A stretch of DNA of 47,617 nt from Syntrophobacterales bacterium (GTDB taxonomy: Bacteria; Desulfobacterota; Syntrophia; Syntrophales; UBA2192). Numbering within the stretch: the stretch's first letter is position 1; every line of letters begins with the position of its first letter. The stretch spans positions 1 to 47,617 of the forward strand of contig JAGPKU010000012.1 of NCBI GenBank assembly GCA_018053845.1, written 5' to 3'. Positions 8,132 to 16,456 of the stretch are shown here, one piece after another. The notes below the pieces were generated by a model, which worked only from the letters and a program-made list of their open reading frames with translations, searched no databases and was not told the origin of the DNA. The translations under genes were made by a program, and so were the position numbers.

Positions 8132-9184
8132 CTATTTCTTCTTCGGTACGGGCTTCTTCGCCGGCGCCGCCGACCGGGCCACGGCCTCCTCGGCCGCCTT
8201 GACCAGGTCCGCCCCGATCTCCTTGGCCCACTTGTCGTAGACGGGCTTCGTCCTGGCCTTGAAGGCCTTGATCTGGTCGGCCGTGAGCACCGTCACGTCC
8301 ATGCCGTTTTTCCGGAGCTCGTCGATGGAGGCGGTGCTGTCGAGCAGCCCCTTGCGCGCCTCGGCCTTCTGCCACGCCGTCGCCTCGAGGGCGGCCTTGC
8401 GGAGGATCTCCTGGTCCTTCCGGTCAAAGGTCTTCCAGGTCTCGTTGCTGGCCAGGAGGATCAGGGGATCGATCACGTAGTGCCAGAAGGTGCAGTACTT
8501 GTGGACCGTCCAGAGCTTGTAGGGGATGATGATCCCCGTCACGGGGTTTTCCTGCCCGTCGACGGTGCCGGACTGGAAGGCGGTCAGGGCCTCGCCCCAG
8601 TTCATCGAGACGGGGTTGGCGCCGAGGGCCTTGAAGGTGTCGATGAAGATGGGCGAACCGACGACGCGGACCTTCAGCCCGTCGAGGTCCTCGGGCTTCT
8701 TGATGGCGCGCTTGCTGTTGGTGATCTCGCGGAACCCGTTCTCCCCCCAGCCCAGCGCCAGGGCGCCCTTCTCGTCGATGGCCCGGTAGATCCTCTTGCC
8801 CACGGGGCCGTCTTCGATGGCGTCGAGGGCCTTGTAGTCCGGGATCAGGAAGGGCAGGGAGAAGAGGTTGAGCTCCTTGACCGTGGTGGACCAGTTGATG
8901 GTGGAGCCCAGGGCGAAGTCCGCCACCCCCTGCTTGATCAGCATGAACTCGTTGGTCTGCTTGCCGGCGTAGAGCTGGCCGCTGTAGTAGACCTTGATGT
9001 TGATCTTGCCGCCCGTGCGTTCCTTGACGAGATCGGCGAACTTCTGACCCCCCTGCCCCCAGGCCGTCGTGGGGCCGACGACGATGCTCATCTTGTACTC
9101 GGGCTTGTAGTTTGCCGCCGATGCCGCCGCCGCCCCTGCGAGGACGAACAGCACAACCGTGACGATTCCGACCCAGCGTCTCAT
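8132..9184 (-). CDS. dctP: TRAP transporter substrate-binding protein DctP
   Basis: This 350-residue periplasmic binding protein starts with a signal peptide (MRRWVGIVTVVLFVLAGAAA, cut near ASAA-NY). The body has DctP features: KVYYSGQLYAGKQTNEFMLI, the arginine region LDGLKVRVVGSPIF expected to bind a carboxylate, and MNWGEALTAFQSGTVDGQEN. It captures an organic acid and delivers it to DctQM. The ATG has a strong ribosome site (AAAGGAGGAGGCATC). The C-terminus ends in a lysine-rich tail (APAKKPVPKKK). The specific ligand is unknown. Confidence 0.95.
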   Translation of the reverse strand: MRRWVGIVTVVLFVLAGAAAASAANYKPEYKMSIVVGPTTAWGQGGQKFADLVKERTGGKINIKVYYSGQLYAGKQTNEFMLIKQGVADFALGSTINWSTTVKELNLFSLPFLIPDYKALDAIEDGPVGKRIYRAIDEKGALALGWGENGFREITNSKRAIKKPEDLDGLKVRVVGSPIFIDTFKALGANPVSMNWGEALTAFQSGTVDGQENPVTGIIIPYKLWTVHKYCTFWHYVIDPLILLASNETWKTFDRKDQEILRKAALEATAWQKAEARKGLLDSTASIDELRKNGMDVTVLTADQIKAFKARTKPVYDKWAKEIGADLVKAAEEAVARSAAPAKKPVPKKK

Positions 9185-9207
9185 GATGCCTCCTCCTTTC
9201 TTGATGC

Positions 9208-9231
9208 GAAAACGGCCCCGCCCTGCGGCCG
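9208..9231 (-). terminator. Weak terminator or attenuator between kdsD and dctP
   Basis: On the minus strand CGGCC and GGCCG form a 5-bp stem with a 9-nt loop, followed by TTTTC. It lies between the kdsD stop and the dctP ribosome site and could partly separate the two transcripts. The short stem makes this tentative. Confidence 0.35.
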
Positions 9232-9252
9232 GGGACGATGTGGCTGCCGCGA

Positions 9253-10275
9253 TCAGGCCTCGCGCCCGTTGGCGCCGGGGATGGAGATCCGCAGCGTGCC
9301 GCCGCGGCCGAAGATGTCGTGCAGGTGGATGTAGCCCTTGAGGGTGTTGCGCTTCCCCGTGACGACGAGCGTGGTGATCTCGAGGGTCTCCATCGTCTCC
9401 ACGGTCTTCGCGAGGGTCGCGTTCTCGTCGATCGTCCGGGGCGTTTTCGTCATGATCTCGTCCACGGGGATCGCCTCGAAACGCACCCCGCGCTTGACGC
9501 AGCGCCGGACGTCGCCGTCGGTCAGGATCCCTTTCAAGCGGTCCCTGCGGTCCGTGATGAGGACGAAGCCCAGGTTGCGCCGATCGATCTCCTCGACGGC
9601 CTCCAGCGCCGGCGATCCGGCGAAGACCCGGGGGATCCTCTCGCCCGTGATCATGGCTTCCTTGACCCGGCTCATGAGCCGCTGGCCCAGCGTCCCGCCC
9701 GGGTGGAACTTCAGAAAATCCTTTTCGCCGAAGTTTCGCTTCTCCGTGAGGGCCACGGCCAGGGCATCGCCCATGGCGAGCGCCGCCGTGGTGCTCGAGG
9801 TGGGCGCCAGGCCGAAGGGGCAGGCCTCGCGGGTCACCCCCACGTCGATGACGATGTCGCTTGCGCGGGCGAGGGTCGATTTCGGGTTGCCCGTCAGCGC
9901 GATGAGCGGCAGTCCGATCGGGGCGATCCGGGCGATCAGCTCGTTGAGCTCGGCCGTCTCGCCGCTGTTGGAGATGGCGATGAGCACGTCGCCCTTCGTC
10001 ACGATGCCGAGGTCCCCGTGCATCCCCTCGACGGGGTGCAGGAAGATGGCCGGCGTCCCCGTGCTCGTGAAGGTGGCCACGATTTTGCGGCCGATGAGAC
10101 CCGATTTCCCGATCCCCGACACGATGACGCGGCCCTTGGCCCGGTAGATGGTGTCGACGGCCCTGGGGAAGTTCTGGTCGAGCTTGGGGATGAGCCCCAG
10201 GATGCACTCGGCCTCGAGTTTCAGAACCTCACGGGCCTGCTTGAGGGCGTCGCCGCCCGCCTTGTTCTTTTTCAT
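9253..10275 (-). CDS. kdsD: Arabinose-5-phosphate isomerase KdsD/GutQ type
   Basis: This protein of about 340 residues has an N-terminal SIS domain and two CBS domains. In the SIS domain are SGIGKSG at 53-59, GMHGDLG near 84-90 and SNSGET at 102-107; the CBS domains span about 215-335. It interconverts ribulose-5-phosphate and arabinose-5-phosphate, the first step of Kdo synthesis for lipopolysaccharide. I start at the ATG of MKKNKAGG because that gives the normal family length. An ATG 75 bases upstream would add 25 residues, and neither start has a good ribosome site. It lies just upstream of the TRAP genes on the same strand, possibly by chance. Confidence 0.93.
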   Translation of the reverse strand: MKKNKAGGDALKQAREVLKLEAECILGLIPKLDQNFPRAVDTIYRAKGRVIVSGIGKSGLIGRKIVATFTSTGTPAIFLHPVEGMHGDLGIVTKGDVLIAISNSGETAELNELIARIAPIGLPLIALTGNPKSTLARASDIVIDVGVTREACPFGLAPTSSTTAALAMGDALAVALTEKRNFGEKDFLKFHPGGTLGQRLMSRVKEAMITGERIPRVFAGSPALEAVEEIDRRNLGFVLITDRRDRLKGILTDGDVRRCVKRGVRFEAIPVDEIMTKTPRTIDENATLAKTVETMETLEITTLVVTGKRNTLKGYIHLHDIFGRGGTLRISIPGANGREA

Positions 10276-10467
10276 CCGCTCATCCGCTGCCGCCTGAGAG
10301 GCTCTTGGTGACAAGGATTCCTGACTATCAAATCTTTGCGGCGATGACAAGGTGCAATTTCGGGCGGCCCGGCAGACGGGGCGGCCCCCGTGTTCGGCGC
10401 GGGCCTTGAAACTTCACGGCCGCTGTGATGTAGTTCCGGGGAACGCCCGCTTCGCGAGGGAACCGAT

Positions 10468-10890
10468 ATGGAAATCCGAAATTACGTGCTGGCCTTCCCG
10501 ACGACGGGGAAGGCCGATCTGATCGACATCACGCGGGAGGTGTCTCACCGGGTCCGCGAGTCGGGGATTCTCGAGGGCAGCGTGCTCGTCTTCGTGCCGG
10601 GCTCGACGGCGGCCCTGACGACCATCGAGTACGAGAGCGGGGTCATCGAGGACCTCCGGGAGGCCGTCGAGCGGCTCGCCCCGGAAGGTCTGCGCTACCG
10701 CCACGACGCCCGGTGGGGCGACGGCAACGGCTACGCCCACGTGCGGGCGGCCCTGCTGGGCCCGTCCCTGACGATTCCCGTCGTCGAAGGCAGGCCCGTG
10801 CTGGGCACCTGGCAGCAGGTGATCCTCTGCGATTTCGACAACCGGCCGCGCAAGAGGCAGGTGGTGGTGCAGGTAACAGGTAACAGGTAA
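10468..10890 (+). CDS. YjbQ/UPF0047 family protein
   Basis: This 140-residue single-domain protein has the YjbQ family signatures: FVPGSTAALTTIEYE near 42-56, WGDGNGYAHVRAALLGPS near 90-107 and LGTWQQVILCDFDNRPR near 111-127. Conserved histidine and acidic residues suggest a metal or phosphate site. Members are annotated as secondary thiamine-phosphate synthases because they can make thiamine phosphate in vivo; the true role is not settled. The start follows GAGGGAACCGAT. The last codons (Val-Thr-Gly-Asn-Arg-stop) are formed by the AGGTAAC repeat, which has apparently replaced or extended the original end. Confidence 0.92.
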   Translation: MEIRNYVLAFPTTGKADLIDITREVSHRVRESGILEGSVLVFVPGSTAALTTIEYESGVIEDLREAVERLAPEGLRYRHDARWGDGNGYAHVRAALLGPSLTIPVVEGRPVLGTWQQVILCDFDNRPRKRQVVVQVTGNR

Positions 10891-10898
10891 CAGGTAAG
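10871..10898. repeat. Tandem 7-nt repeat AGGTAAC (locus R6)
   Basis: Three perfect copies of AGGTAAC (10871-10877, 10878-10884, 10885-10891) are followed by a fourth, AGGTAAG. The repeat begins inside the YjbQ coding region and provides its TAA stop at 10888-10890. No inverted copy is seen nearby. Confidence 0.9.
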
Positions 10899-10932
10899 TG
10901 GACCGACCGACAACAGGCGAGAAGCGAATTTG

Positions 10933-11547
10933 ATGGGATTGGCAGGGAAGCGTATATTGATTCGCGGCGGCAGCATCGCGGCGGGCGTCGGCGTTCCCCG
11001 GGGGTATGCGGATATCCTCCGGGAGCGCTATGCCCCGCTGGGCGTGGAGGTCGTCAACCGCTCGAGGCCGGGGGAGACCTCGTTTGACGCCGTCGAGACG
11101 TTTGTTGCGGACATCGAGCCCCATCGCCCCGACATCCTGGTCGTCCATTTCGGCATCGACGACGCCTTCTCCTCGGTCTACCGCTCCGAATTCAAGGAAA
11201 ACCTCGTCTGCATCGTCCGGCTCGCCCGACGGAGACTTTCGGCCGCCGTCGTGCTGCCCACCTCGCACCTCCTGCCCGACCCCTACGAGCGGGCCGCCGT
11301 CGACGTCTACTACCGGACGATCCGCGAGGTGGCCGCGGACCTGGCCTGCGAGATGGTGCCCGTCCACACCGCGTGGGCGGGCTGGCTCGCGGAACACGGC
11401 CTGGCGCATTCGGCCTTCCTGCAGGCCGACACCCGGCTGCCCGACGAAGAGGGGCACGGACGCTACGCGGCCTTCCTCGCCGTCCGTCTCGATCGCCTTC
11501 TTTGGCCCGCACCGGACCCGCCCCGCCCGGATTGGCACGAAACTTGA
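10933..11547 (+). CDS. SGNH/GDSL-like hydrolase
   Basis: This protein of 204 residues fits a compact SGNH hydrolase. Block I is degenerate (RGGSIAAGVG, nucleophile candidate S14), block III is VVHFGIDDAFS in place of the usual GxND, and near the C-terminus DEEGHGRYAAFLA supplies the Asp and His of the usual DxxH. There is no signal peptide, so it should act in the cytoplasm as an esterase or lipase-like enzyme. I start at ATG 10933; a TTG immediately before it is less likely. It sits between YjbQ and the CBS protein on the plus strand, 42 nt from each, so it may be part of a three-gene operon. Confidence 0.7.
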   Translation: MGLAGKRILIRGGSIAAGVGVPRGYADILRERYAPLGVEVVNRSRPGETSFDAVETFVADIEPHRPDILVVHFGIDDAFSSVYRSEFKENLVCIVRLARRRLSAAVVLPTSHLLPDPYERAAVDVYYRTIREVAADLACEMVPVHTAWAGWLAEHGLAHSAFLQADTRLPDEEGHGRYAAFLAVRLDRLLWPAPDPPRPDWHET

Positions 11548-11587
11548 TTTCGCTGATGCAGAGATTGCCTTTTCGCGGGGTGCAGTT

Positions 11588-12265
11588 ATGCTGGTCCGAT
11601 ACTGGATGTCCGAATCCCCTATCGTCGCGCAGGAGAAAACCAGTCTCTACGAGGCGCTCAACCTGATGCTCAGGCACGACATCCGGCGCCTGCCCGTCAT
11701 GTCTCCCGAGAACAAGCTCTGCGGCATCGTCACCCTCTCCGATCTCTACCCCTTCGTCCACCCCGTGAAGCTCAGGGGAGAGCTTCCGCCCGCGGACGCG
11801 GAGAACCTCAGGAGGCACACCGTGGCGGAGGCGATGACGAGGGAACTCGTCACCTGCGGCCCGAACACGGCGCTCGAGGACGTGGGGGCCCTGCTGCGGG
11901 AGAAGAAGATCGGGGCCCTGCCGGTCCTGAAGGACGACCGCCTCGTGGGCATCATCACCGATTGCGACGTCCTCGAGGCCCTCTGTGGCATCGCGCGGGC
12001 GGGCGACAACAACGTGCGCATCTGCTTCAGCGTCCCCGCCGGGGAAAAGCAGAACATCATCTACGATGTCGTCGAGCTGTGCAAGCGCTGGCGGCTCGAC
12101 CTGCAGACGGTCCTCGTGCACCCCCTGAGGGGCAGCAAGCGGTGCCTCGTCATGATCCGGGTGGAAGGGCCCCGGATGGATGATTTCCTCAAGGCCCTCT
12201 GGGACATCCACTACCAGGTGCTGATCGTCAGCGACGGGACGGACCGGGGCAGGGCGCGGCGCTGA
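11588..12265 (+). CDS. CBS-domain pair protein with C-terminal ACT-like region
   Basis: This 225-residue cytoplasmic protein has two CBS motifs: residues about 8-60 (MSESPIVAQEKTSLYEAL to LCGIVTLSDLYPF) and 80-140 (VAEAMTRELVTCGPNTALED to LVGIITDCDVLEAL). The C-terminal part, from about 147 to 215 (NVRICFSVPAGEKQNIIYD onward), has the pattern of an ACT-like ligand domain. The layout resembles AcuB-type regulators. CBS pairs bind adenosine nucleotides and ACT-like domains often bind amino acids, so a sensor role is likely. No enzyme domain is attached, so a partner must be regulated in trans. ATG 11588 is 40 nt after the SGNH gene; its ribosome site is weak. Confidence 0.85.
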   Translation: MLVRYWMSESPIVAQEKTSLYEALNLMLRHDIRRLPVMSPENKLCGIVTLSDLYPFVHPVKLRGELPPADAENLRRHTVAEAMTRELVTCGPNTALEDVGALLREKKIGALPVLKDDRLVGIITDCDVLEALCGIARAGDNNVRICFSVPAGEKQNIIYDVVELCKRWRLDLQTVLVHPLRGSKRCLVMIRVEGPRMDDFLKALWDIHYQVLIVSDGTDRGRARR

Positions 12266-12281
12266 GCACCCGCTGAAGAGG

Positions 12282-12316
12282 ATGAAGTCAGGAAGTTATG
12301 AAGAGCGGAAGAGCGG
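12282..12316. repeat. Near-tandem intergenic repeat (locus R7), related to R1
   Basis: GAAGTCAGGAAGTTATG is followed by two copies of AAGAGCGG. Bases 12291-12316 match the reverse complement of 198-223 with a single mismatch, linking two loci 12 kb apart. It begins 16 nt after the CBS gene stop. Confidence 0.75.
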
Positions 12317-12418
12317 TGTGGATAAAGAATTCTTTCGGTTCTCAGCCGATGTTCCGGTGTTCGCTCGCTCGGCGCGATTGGAGACAGGCAGGTGCATCGA
12401 CGGGGATGATCCCGGTGC

Positions 12419-12814
12419 CTACAGCAGAGGATGGAGGCTGTCGATGAGGATCAGGTGCCACACCGTCACGGCGCTGTACAGGACGGCGGCCACGGCGAGG
12501 CAGACCCGGGCCATGCGCATGTGGACGTAGCCGCTCAGCAGGATGACGGAGAAGGAGACGAGGGAATATTTCCAGATCCAGAACCGGTCGCCGAAGGCGG
12601 CGATGGCGCCCCGGGCGATCGGGTTGACCTCCCAGCCCCCGTGGGCGAGGATGAAATCCGTGCAGACCGCGTCGGCCAGGTTGAGGACGATCACCAGGAC
12701 GGCCAGGAAGAAGACCAGGGGGTTGTCCCTGCGGGCGCACAGGGCCTGCAACCAATCGTTCGGGCTCTGAAGCGGGCTGCAGCGTCCTTCCGTCACGATT
12801 CCCCTCCTGCGCAT
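12419..12814 (-). CDS. DUF5658-like small membrane protein
   Basis: This protein of about 131 residues has three hydrophobic segments, roughly residues 34-52, 82-97 and 104-124. A central NLADAVCTDFILAHGGWEVNPIAR matches my memory of the DUF5658 family: an N-terminal helix with LxDAxxT, then ExNP, then membrane helices. Function is unknown. I chose the ATG preceded by AGGAAGGCGGCCCGG; an upstream GTG at 12850 would add 12 basic residues. The gene is oriented toward the R7 repeat and is next to an MFS carrier gene upstream on the same strand. Confidence 0.65.
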   Translation of the reverse strand: MRRRGIVTEGRCSPLQSPNDWLQALCARRDNPLVFFLAVLVIVLNLADAVCTDFILAHGGWEVNPIARGAIAAFGDRFWIWKYSLVSFSVILLSGYVHMRMARVCLAVAAVLYSAVTVWHLILIDSLHPLL

Positions 12815-12914
12815 CCGGGCCGCCTTCCTGCGCCGGGGATATCCAACCACGAAATTCGGCGTCAGGGCAATACGACGGGAAGGTGATTTTTTCTACGAAA
12901 AAAACAGTAGATCC

Positions 12915-14216
12915 TCACCCGCCGGCCAGAATCCCCGCTTCCTGCTTTCCCTTTCGCTCGTCGACGCGGCTCAGCAGAAGACCCCCTGCCAGGAACAGGA
13001 CCGCCACCGAGACGATGCCGATGCGCGAGGCCGAGCCGCCCTCCCAGCCCATGGAGCGGGCCCAGATGCCGGTCGCGCCGACGAGGACGGGCCCGGCGAC
13101 GGTGGCGAAGCGGCTCAGCATGTTGTAGAAGCCGAAGAACTCGGCCGACTGGCCTGCCGGGATGATCCGGGAGTAGAGGGAGCGGCTCAGGGCCTGGACG
13201 CCCCCCTGCACGAGCCCGATCATGCAGGCCAGGACGAAGAACTCCCGGGTGCTGTCGATGAAGGCCCCGTAGAGCGTGATGAGGAGGTAGACGGAAAGCC
13301 CGATGAGGATGGCCTGCCGGGACCCGATCCGCTCGCCCAGGCGGCCGAAAAAGAGGGCGGAGGGGAAGCCGACGAACTGCGTCAGGAGCAGCGCGACGAT
13401 CAGGTCGTCGGCCTTGAACCCGATGGACAGGCCGTAGTCGAGGGCCATGACGATGATCGTGTCGACCCCGTCGATGTAGAGCCAGTAGGCCGCGAGGAAG
13501 AGAAAGATCGTCCGCAGGCGCCGGATCTGCCGGAACGTGCCGCGCAGCTGGGCAAGGCCCTCCCGGACGGCGGCTCCCGGGGACCGGGACGGCGGGCCGC
13601 CCCGCTCCCGCACGAGGAAGATCAGGGGCAGGGAAAACAGGGCCCACCAGATACTCACGGAGAGAAACGAGAGCTTCACCGCCCCGCCGCTGTCGGGCAG
13701 CCCGAAGGAGGCGGGCGACAGGGTCATCCACACGTTGAGGGCGAACAGCAGGCCGCCCCCGAGGTACCCCAGGGAAAAGCCGAGCGACGAGACGAAATCC
13801 CTGCGCGCCTCCGCGGCCACCGTCGTCAGCAGGGAGTCGTAGAAGACGATGGATCCGGCAAAACCCAACATGGCGAAGACGTAGCATGCCGCGGCGGGCC
13901 GCCAGCCGCCCCGCGGGACCCAGTACAGGGCGGCGGTCGCCGCGATGCCGAGGGCCGCGAAGAACAGCAGAAAGTGCTTCTTGGCCGCGCCCCGGTCGGC
14001 GATCGCCCCGAGGACGGGCGCCATGAGGGCCACCAGGATGCCCGCCGCCGAGTTGGCGAGCCCCAGCTTCGCCGTGCTCACCACGGGGTCGCTCCCCGCG
14101 GCCCAGTATTCCTTGAAGAAGATCGGGAAGAAGGAGGCCATGACGGTCGTGGCGAAGGCCGAGTTGGCCCAGTCGTAAAGGGCCCACCCGAAAATCGCTT
14201 TGCCGTCTTCCTGCAC
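12915..14216 (-). CDS. Major facilitator superfamily transporter, UMF1 type
   Basis: This protein of about 433 residues has around 12 membrane helices. It opens with the UMF1/Atg22-type motif IFGWALYDWANSAFATTV and has the related IVFYDSLLTTVA, DGVDTIIVMALDYG and LVQGGVQALSRSLYSRIIP. UMF1 carriers in bacteria are poorly characterised; the yeast relative exports amino acids from the vacuole. No substrate can be assigned. I start at GTG 14216 (preceded by AGGGGGCTTGAC), which gives the family length. A second GTG seven codons upstream is possible. A terminator at 14238-14269 separates it from the upstream SYLF gene. Confidence 0.9.
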   Translation of the reverse strand: MQEDGKAIFGWALYDWANSAFATTVMASFFPIFFKEYWAAGSDPVVSTAKLGLANSAAGILVALMAPVLGAIADRGAAKKHFLLFFAALGIAATAALYWVPRGGWRPAAACYVFAMLGFAGSIVFYDSLLTTVAAEARRDFVSSLGFSLGYLGGGLLFALNVWMTLSPASFGLPDSGGAVKLSFLSVSIWWALFSLPLIFLVRERGGPPSRSPGAAVREGLAQLRGTFRQIRRLRTIFLFLAAYWLYIDGVDTIIVMALDYGLSIGFKADDLIVALLLTQFVGFPSALFFGRLGERIGSRQAILIGLSVYLLITLYGAFIDSTREFFVLACMIGLVQGGVQALSRSLYSRIIPAGQSAEFFGFYNMLSRFATVAGPVLVGATGIWARSMGWEGGSASRIGIVSVAVLFLAGGLLLSRVDERKGKQEAGILAGG

Positions 14217-14237
14217 GTCAAGCCCCCTGTGCGTCAC

Positions 14238-14269
14238 AAAAAACCCCCCGCGGGCGGCGAAGGGTTTTT
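14238..14269 (-). terminator. Terminator after the SYLF protein gene
   Basis: On the minus strand AAAAACCC and GGGGTTTTTT flank a GC-rich centre (CGCCCGCG), forming a stem that ends in a run of T. It is nearly symmetric and so could act in both directions, but only the minus strand has a gene ending here. Confidence 0.65.
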
Positions 14270-14293
14270 CGGCCGGATGCCGGTCCCCCGGGA

Positions 14294-14989
14294 TCACTTG
14301 CCCCCGGCGATCTTGGCCACGCTCGCGCGCAGCGCGTCGGCGTGGGCGTTGGTCACGCTCCGCTTGACGAGGATGTCCGTCGGCGTGACGGCCTTGCCGT
14401 AGTAGGCGCGGTTCAGGCTTTCGCGCACGTCCATGACCGCCCCGTCCAGGGAGATCCCCCCGTAGAGCCCCTTGGACCGGGAGAAGGCCAGGATGTCGGC
14501 GCTGATGTTCGCCGTGGCGGCCTGGGCGCCGGCACCGTAAGGCCCGGCGGCGATGCCCACGTCGGCGCCGAGCTTGACGCTGCTCTGCAGCATCGTCGTC
14601 ACCCCCCGGTCGGTCATGGCCAGCAGGATGACCTCCGAGGCCTGGCCGCCGATCTGGAGCCCGAAGCTGACGCTGCCGATCGTGTAGAAGGCCGGGTAGG
14701 TCCACGTGCCGCCCTCGCCGCGCACGAGAAGCACGCCCGTGCCTCCCGACGCGCCGACGACGAAGGCGCCCTTGAGCACCTGCGGGGCGATGAAGATGCC
14801 CTTCGCGGTGCGCGAGAGTTTTCGCATCTCCGTGAAGTTCTTGTCGGACATGAAGCTGTTGAAGGTGATGTTCGCCTTCGTGACCGTGGCCTGGGCGTCG
14901 GCCCGGTCACTGGCGACGGCCGTTGCGGGGACGAAGAAAAACACGGCGAGCACGGCGGCTGCCAGCACCAGGACGGATGATCGTTTCAT
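14294..14989 (-). CDS. SYLF (YSC84-like) lipid-binding domain protein, exported
   Basis: This protein of 231 residues has an N-terminal signal peptide (MKRSSVLVLAAAVLAVFFF, likely cut near AVAS). A SYLF domain follows, with AKGIFIAPQVLKGAFVVGAS, the glycine-rich GGTGVLLVRG, and FGLQIGGQASEVILLAMTD. SYLF domains bind phosphoinositide-like or other acidic lipids; bacterial versions are exported and uncharacterised. The ATG follows AAAGGAGGTCCC; the frame is open further upstream, but the good ribosome site and signal peptide decide the start. The gene appears to be expressed alone, given the terminator behind it. Confidence 0.9.
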   Translation of the reverse strand: MKRSSVLVLAAAVLAVFFFVPATAVASDRADAQATVTKANITFNSFMSDKNFTEMRKLSRTAKGIFIAPQVLKGAFVVGASGGTGVLLVRGEGGTWTYPAFYTIGSVSFGLQIGGQASEVILLAMTDRGVTTMLQSSVKLGADVGIAAGPYGAGAQAATANISADILAFSRSKGLYGGISLDGAVMDVRESLNRAYYGKAVTPTDILVKRSVTNAHADALRASVAKIAGGK

Positions 14990-15122
14990 GGGACCTCCTT
15001 TTTCGCGATGGGCCCGGCCGGGCGCATACCGGTTTGCGCGCGGGCCGCCCATCTCCCTTGCGGGACAGTATATCGAAAGACAAGGGAATTGCAAAGCATG
15101 TTGTCGGGCGCGTCCATCCCGC

Positions 15123-16415
15123 TCACGGCGCCGGTGACGCGCCCGCCGAGGCGGGGAGAAGGTCCACCTCCCGCACGATCCGCTCGCGGAGGCGCCGCAG
15201 GCGCCTCTCGGTGTGTCGGGACCACCGGCCCCCGAAGAAGGCGTGCGGGGCGTTCGGTCGGATGCCCAGGGTCTCGCGCCACTCGAAGTAGCGAAGCGTC
15301 AGCCAGGTCATGGGCAGGATCCCCGCGCCGAACAGCAGGGCCGCGGGCCACCCGAGCGCCGTGCCGACGAGGATCGCCTCGGCCAGGTAGGCCGGCGGGA
15401 AGACCAGCAGCGACCAGGCGATCTTCATCGTGGCGATGTCGGTCCGCGGGATCCGCCTTCGCTCGACGAGCCACCGGACGATGCGGTAGGGGACCCAGTT
15501 GAAGACCCAGCCCGTCCATGCGGCCAGGGAACCCAGCGCCCCCAGGAGATCCTCCCCGGGGGTCCACGGGGTCTGACCCGTGCGCGTGCCGCCGATGCGC
15601 GACAGCCGGCGATAGCGGGCGACCTGCCGCCTCAGACGCCTTATCCGGCCGGGGCAGCACTGCCGCATGGCGGATACCCGCTCCTTGAACGCCTCGAGCC
15701 GCCTGTAGCGCTCCGCCCACCGCCCGCCCGGTTCGGACTCATGGCAGATCCGCTCCAGCAGCACGATGAGCTCCCGGTCCTGGTAGCTCTCCGCCTGGAA
15801 GACGTGCTCGCCGAGGACCCGCTGCACCTCGGCCGTCAGCTCCCGGACGGCCGCTGCGGGGTCCGACGCGTACAGGGACGCCAGGCGGTCGCCGCTCACC
15901 GGCTGGGCCGCGAGGAGCAGGACGGAGGAGCGGAAGATCGATCCCTCCTCGTAATTGATCCCGACCGGGATGATGGGCGCATCGATTCCCCCCGCGCGGG
16001 CCAGGAAATGCAGCCGCGCCGCGCCCGTCTTGAGCGGCCCCAGAAACGCCCGTTCGTAGGAGCCGCCCTCGGGAAAGATGACGACGGTCTCGCCGTCGGC
16101 CAGCGCAGCGACGCAGGCGTCGAAGAAGGGGGTGTAATCGACGGGCCCCGGGGCCTCCTGGCGGCGCAACACGGGGATCGCCCGCATCCGGCGCAGGATC
16201 CCGCCGACGACGGGGACGCGGAACAGCGAGGCCTTGGCGATGTGGCGCAGCCGCAGGGGAGGGCTGAGGAAGAGCGTGAGCAGAGGGTCGAGAAGGTCGT
16301 TGGGGTGATTCAGGGCGAGGATCGCCGGGCCGTGCGAAGGGAGATTTTCACGCCCCTCGATGACGATCTCGCGGAAGAAGAGGTTCCCGATGAGGCGGAA
16401 GAAAGCGGGGAGCAT
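15123..16415 (-). CDS. 1-acyl-glycerol-3-phosphate acyltransferase-like protein
   Basis: This 430-residue membrane-associated protein has the PlsC-type core in its first half. NHPNDLLDPL carries H37 and D43, an HX5D spacing like that of the yeast glycerol-phosphate acyltransferase group rather than the usual HX4D. FPEGGS at 114-119 is followed by PLKTGAAR. The second half (from about residue 270) has two hydrophobic segments and a basic tail, and I do not recognise it. It probably transfers an acyl group to glycerol-3-phosphate, lysophosphatidate or another lipid acceptor. The start is ATG 16415 with a weak ribosome site, 41 nt after the nrdG-type gene on the same strand. Confidence 0.85.
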   Translation of the reverse strand: MLPAFFRLIGNLFFREIVIEGRENLPSHGPAILALNHPNDLLDPLLTLFLSPPLRLRHIAKASLFRVPVVGGILRRMRAIPVLRRQEAPGPVDYTPFFDACVAALADGETVVIFPEGGSYERAFLGPLKTGAARLHFLARAGGIDAPIIPVGINYEEGSIFRSSVLLLAAQPVSGDRLASLYASDPAAAVRELTAEVQRVLGEHVFQAESYQDRELIVLLERICHESEPGGRWAERYRRLEAFKERVSAMRQCCPGRIRRLRRQVARYRRLSRIGGTRTGQTPWTPGEDLLGALGSLAAWTGWVFNWVPYRIVRWLVERRRIPRTDIATMKIAWSLLVFPPAYLAEAILVGTALGWPAALLFGAGILPMTWLTLRYFEWRETLGIRPNAPHAFFGGRWSRHTERRLRRLRERIVREVDLLPASAGASPAP

Positions 16416-16456
16416 GTCGGTCTGTCCGGTCGTTCGGTACGTCCGCGAACCTTTTC

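Noticed and set aside
10871-10898. CRISPR-like short repeats.
   Set aside because: Units are 7 nt with no spacers, and no cas genes are present.
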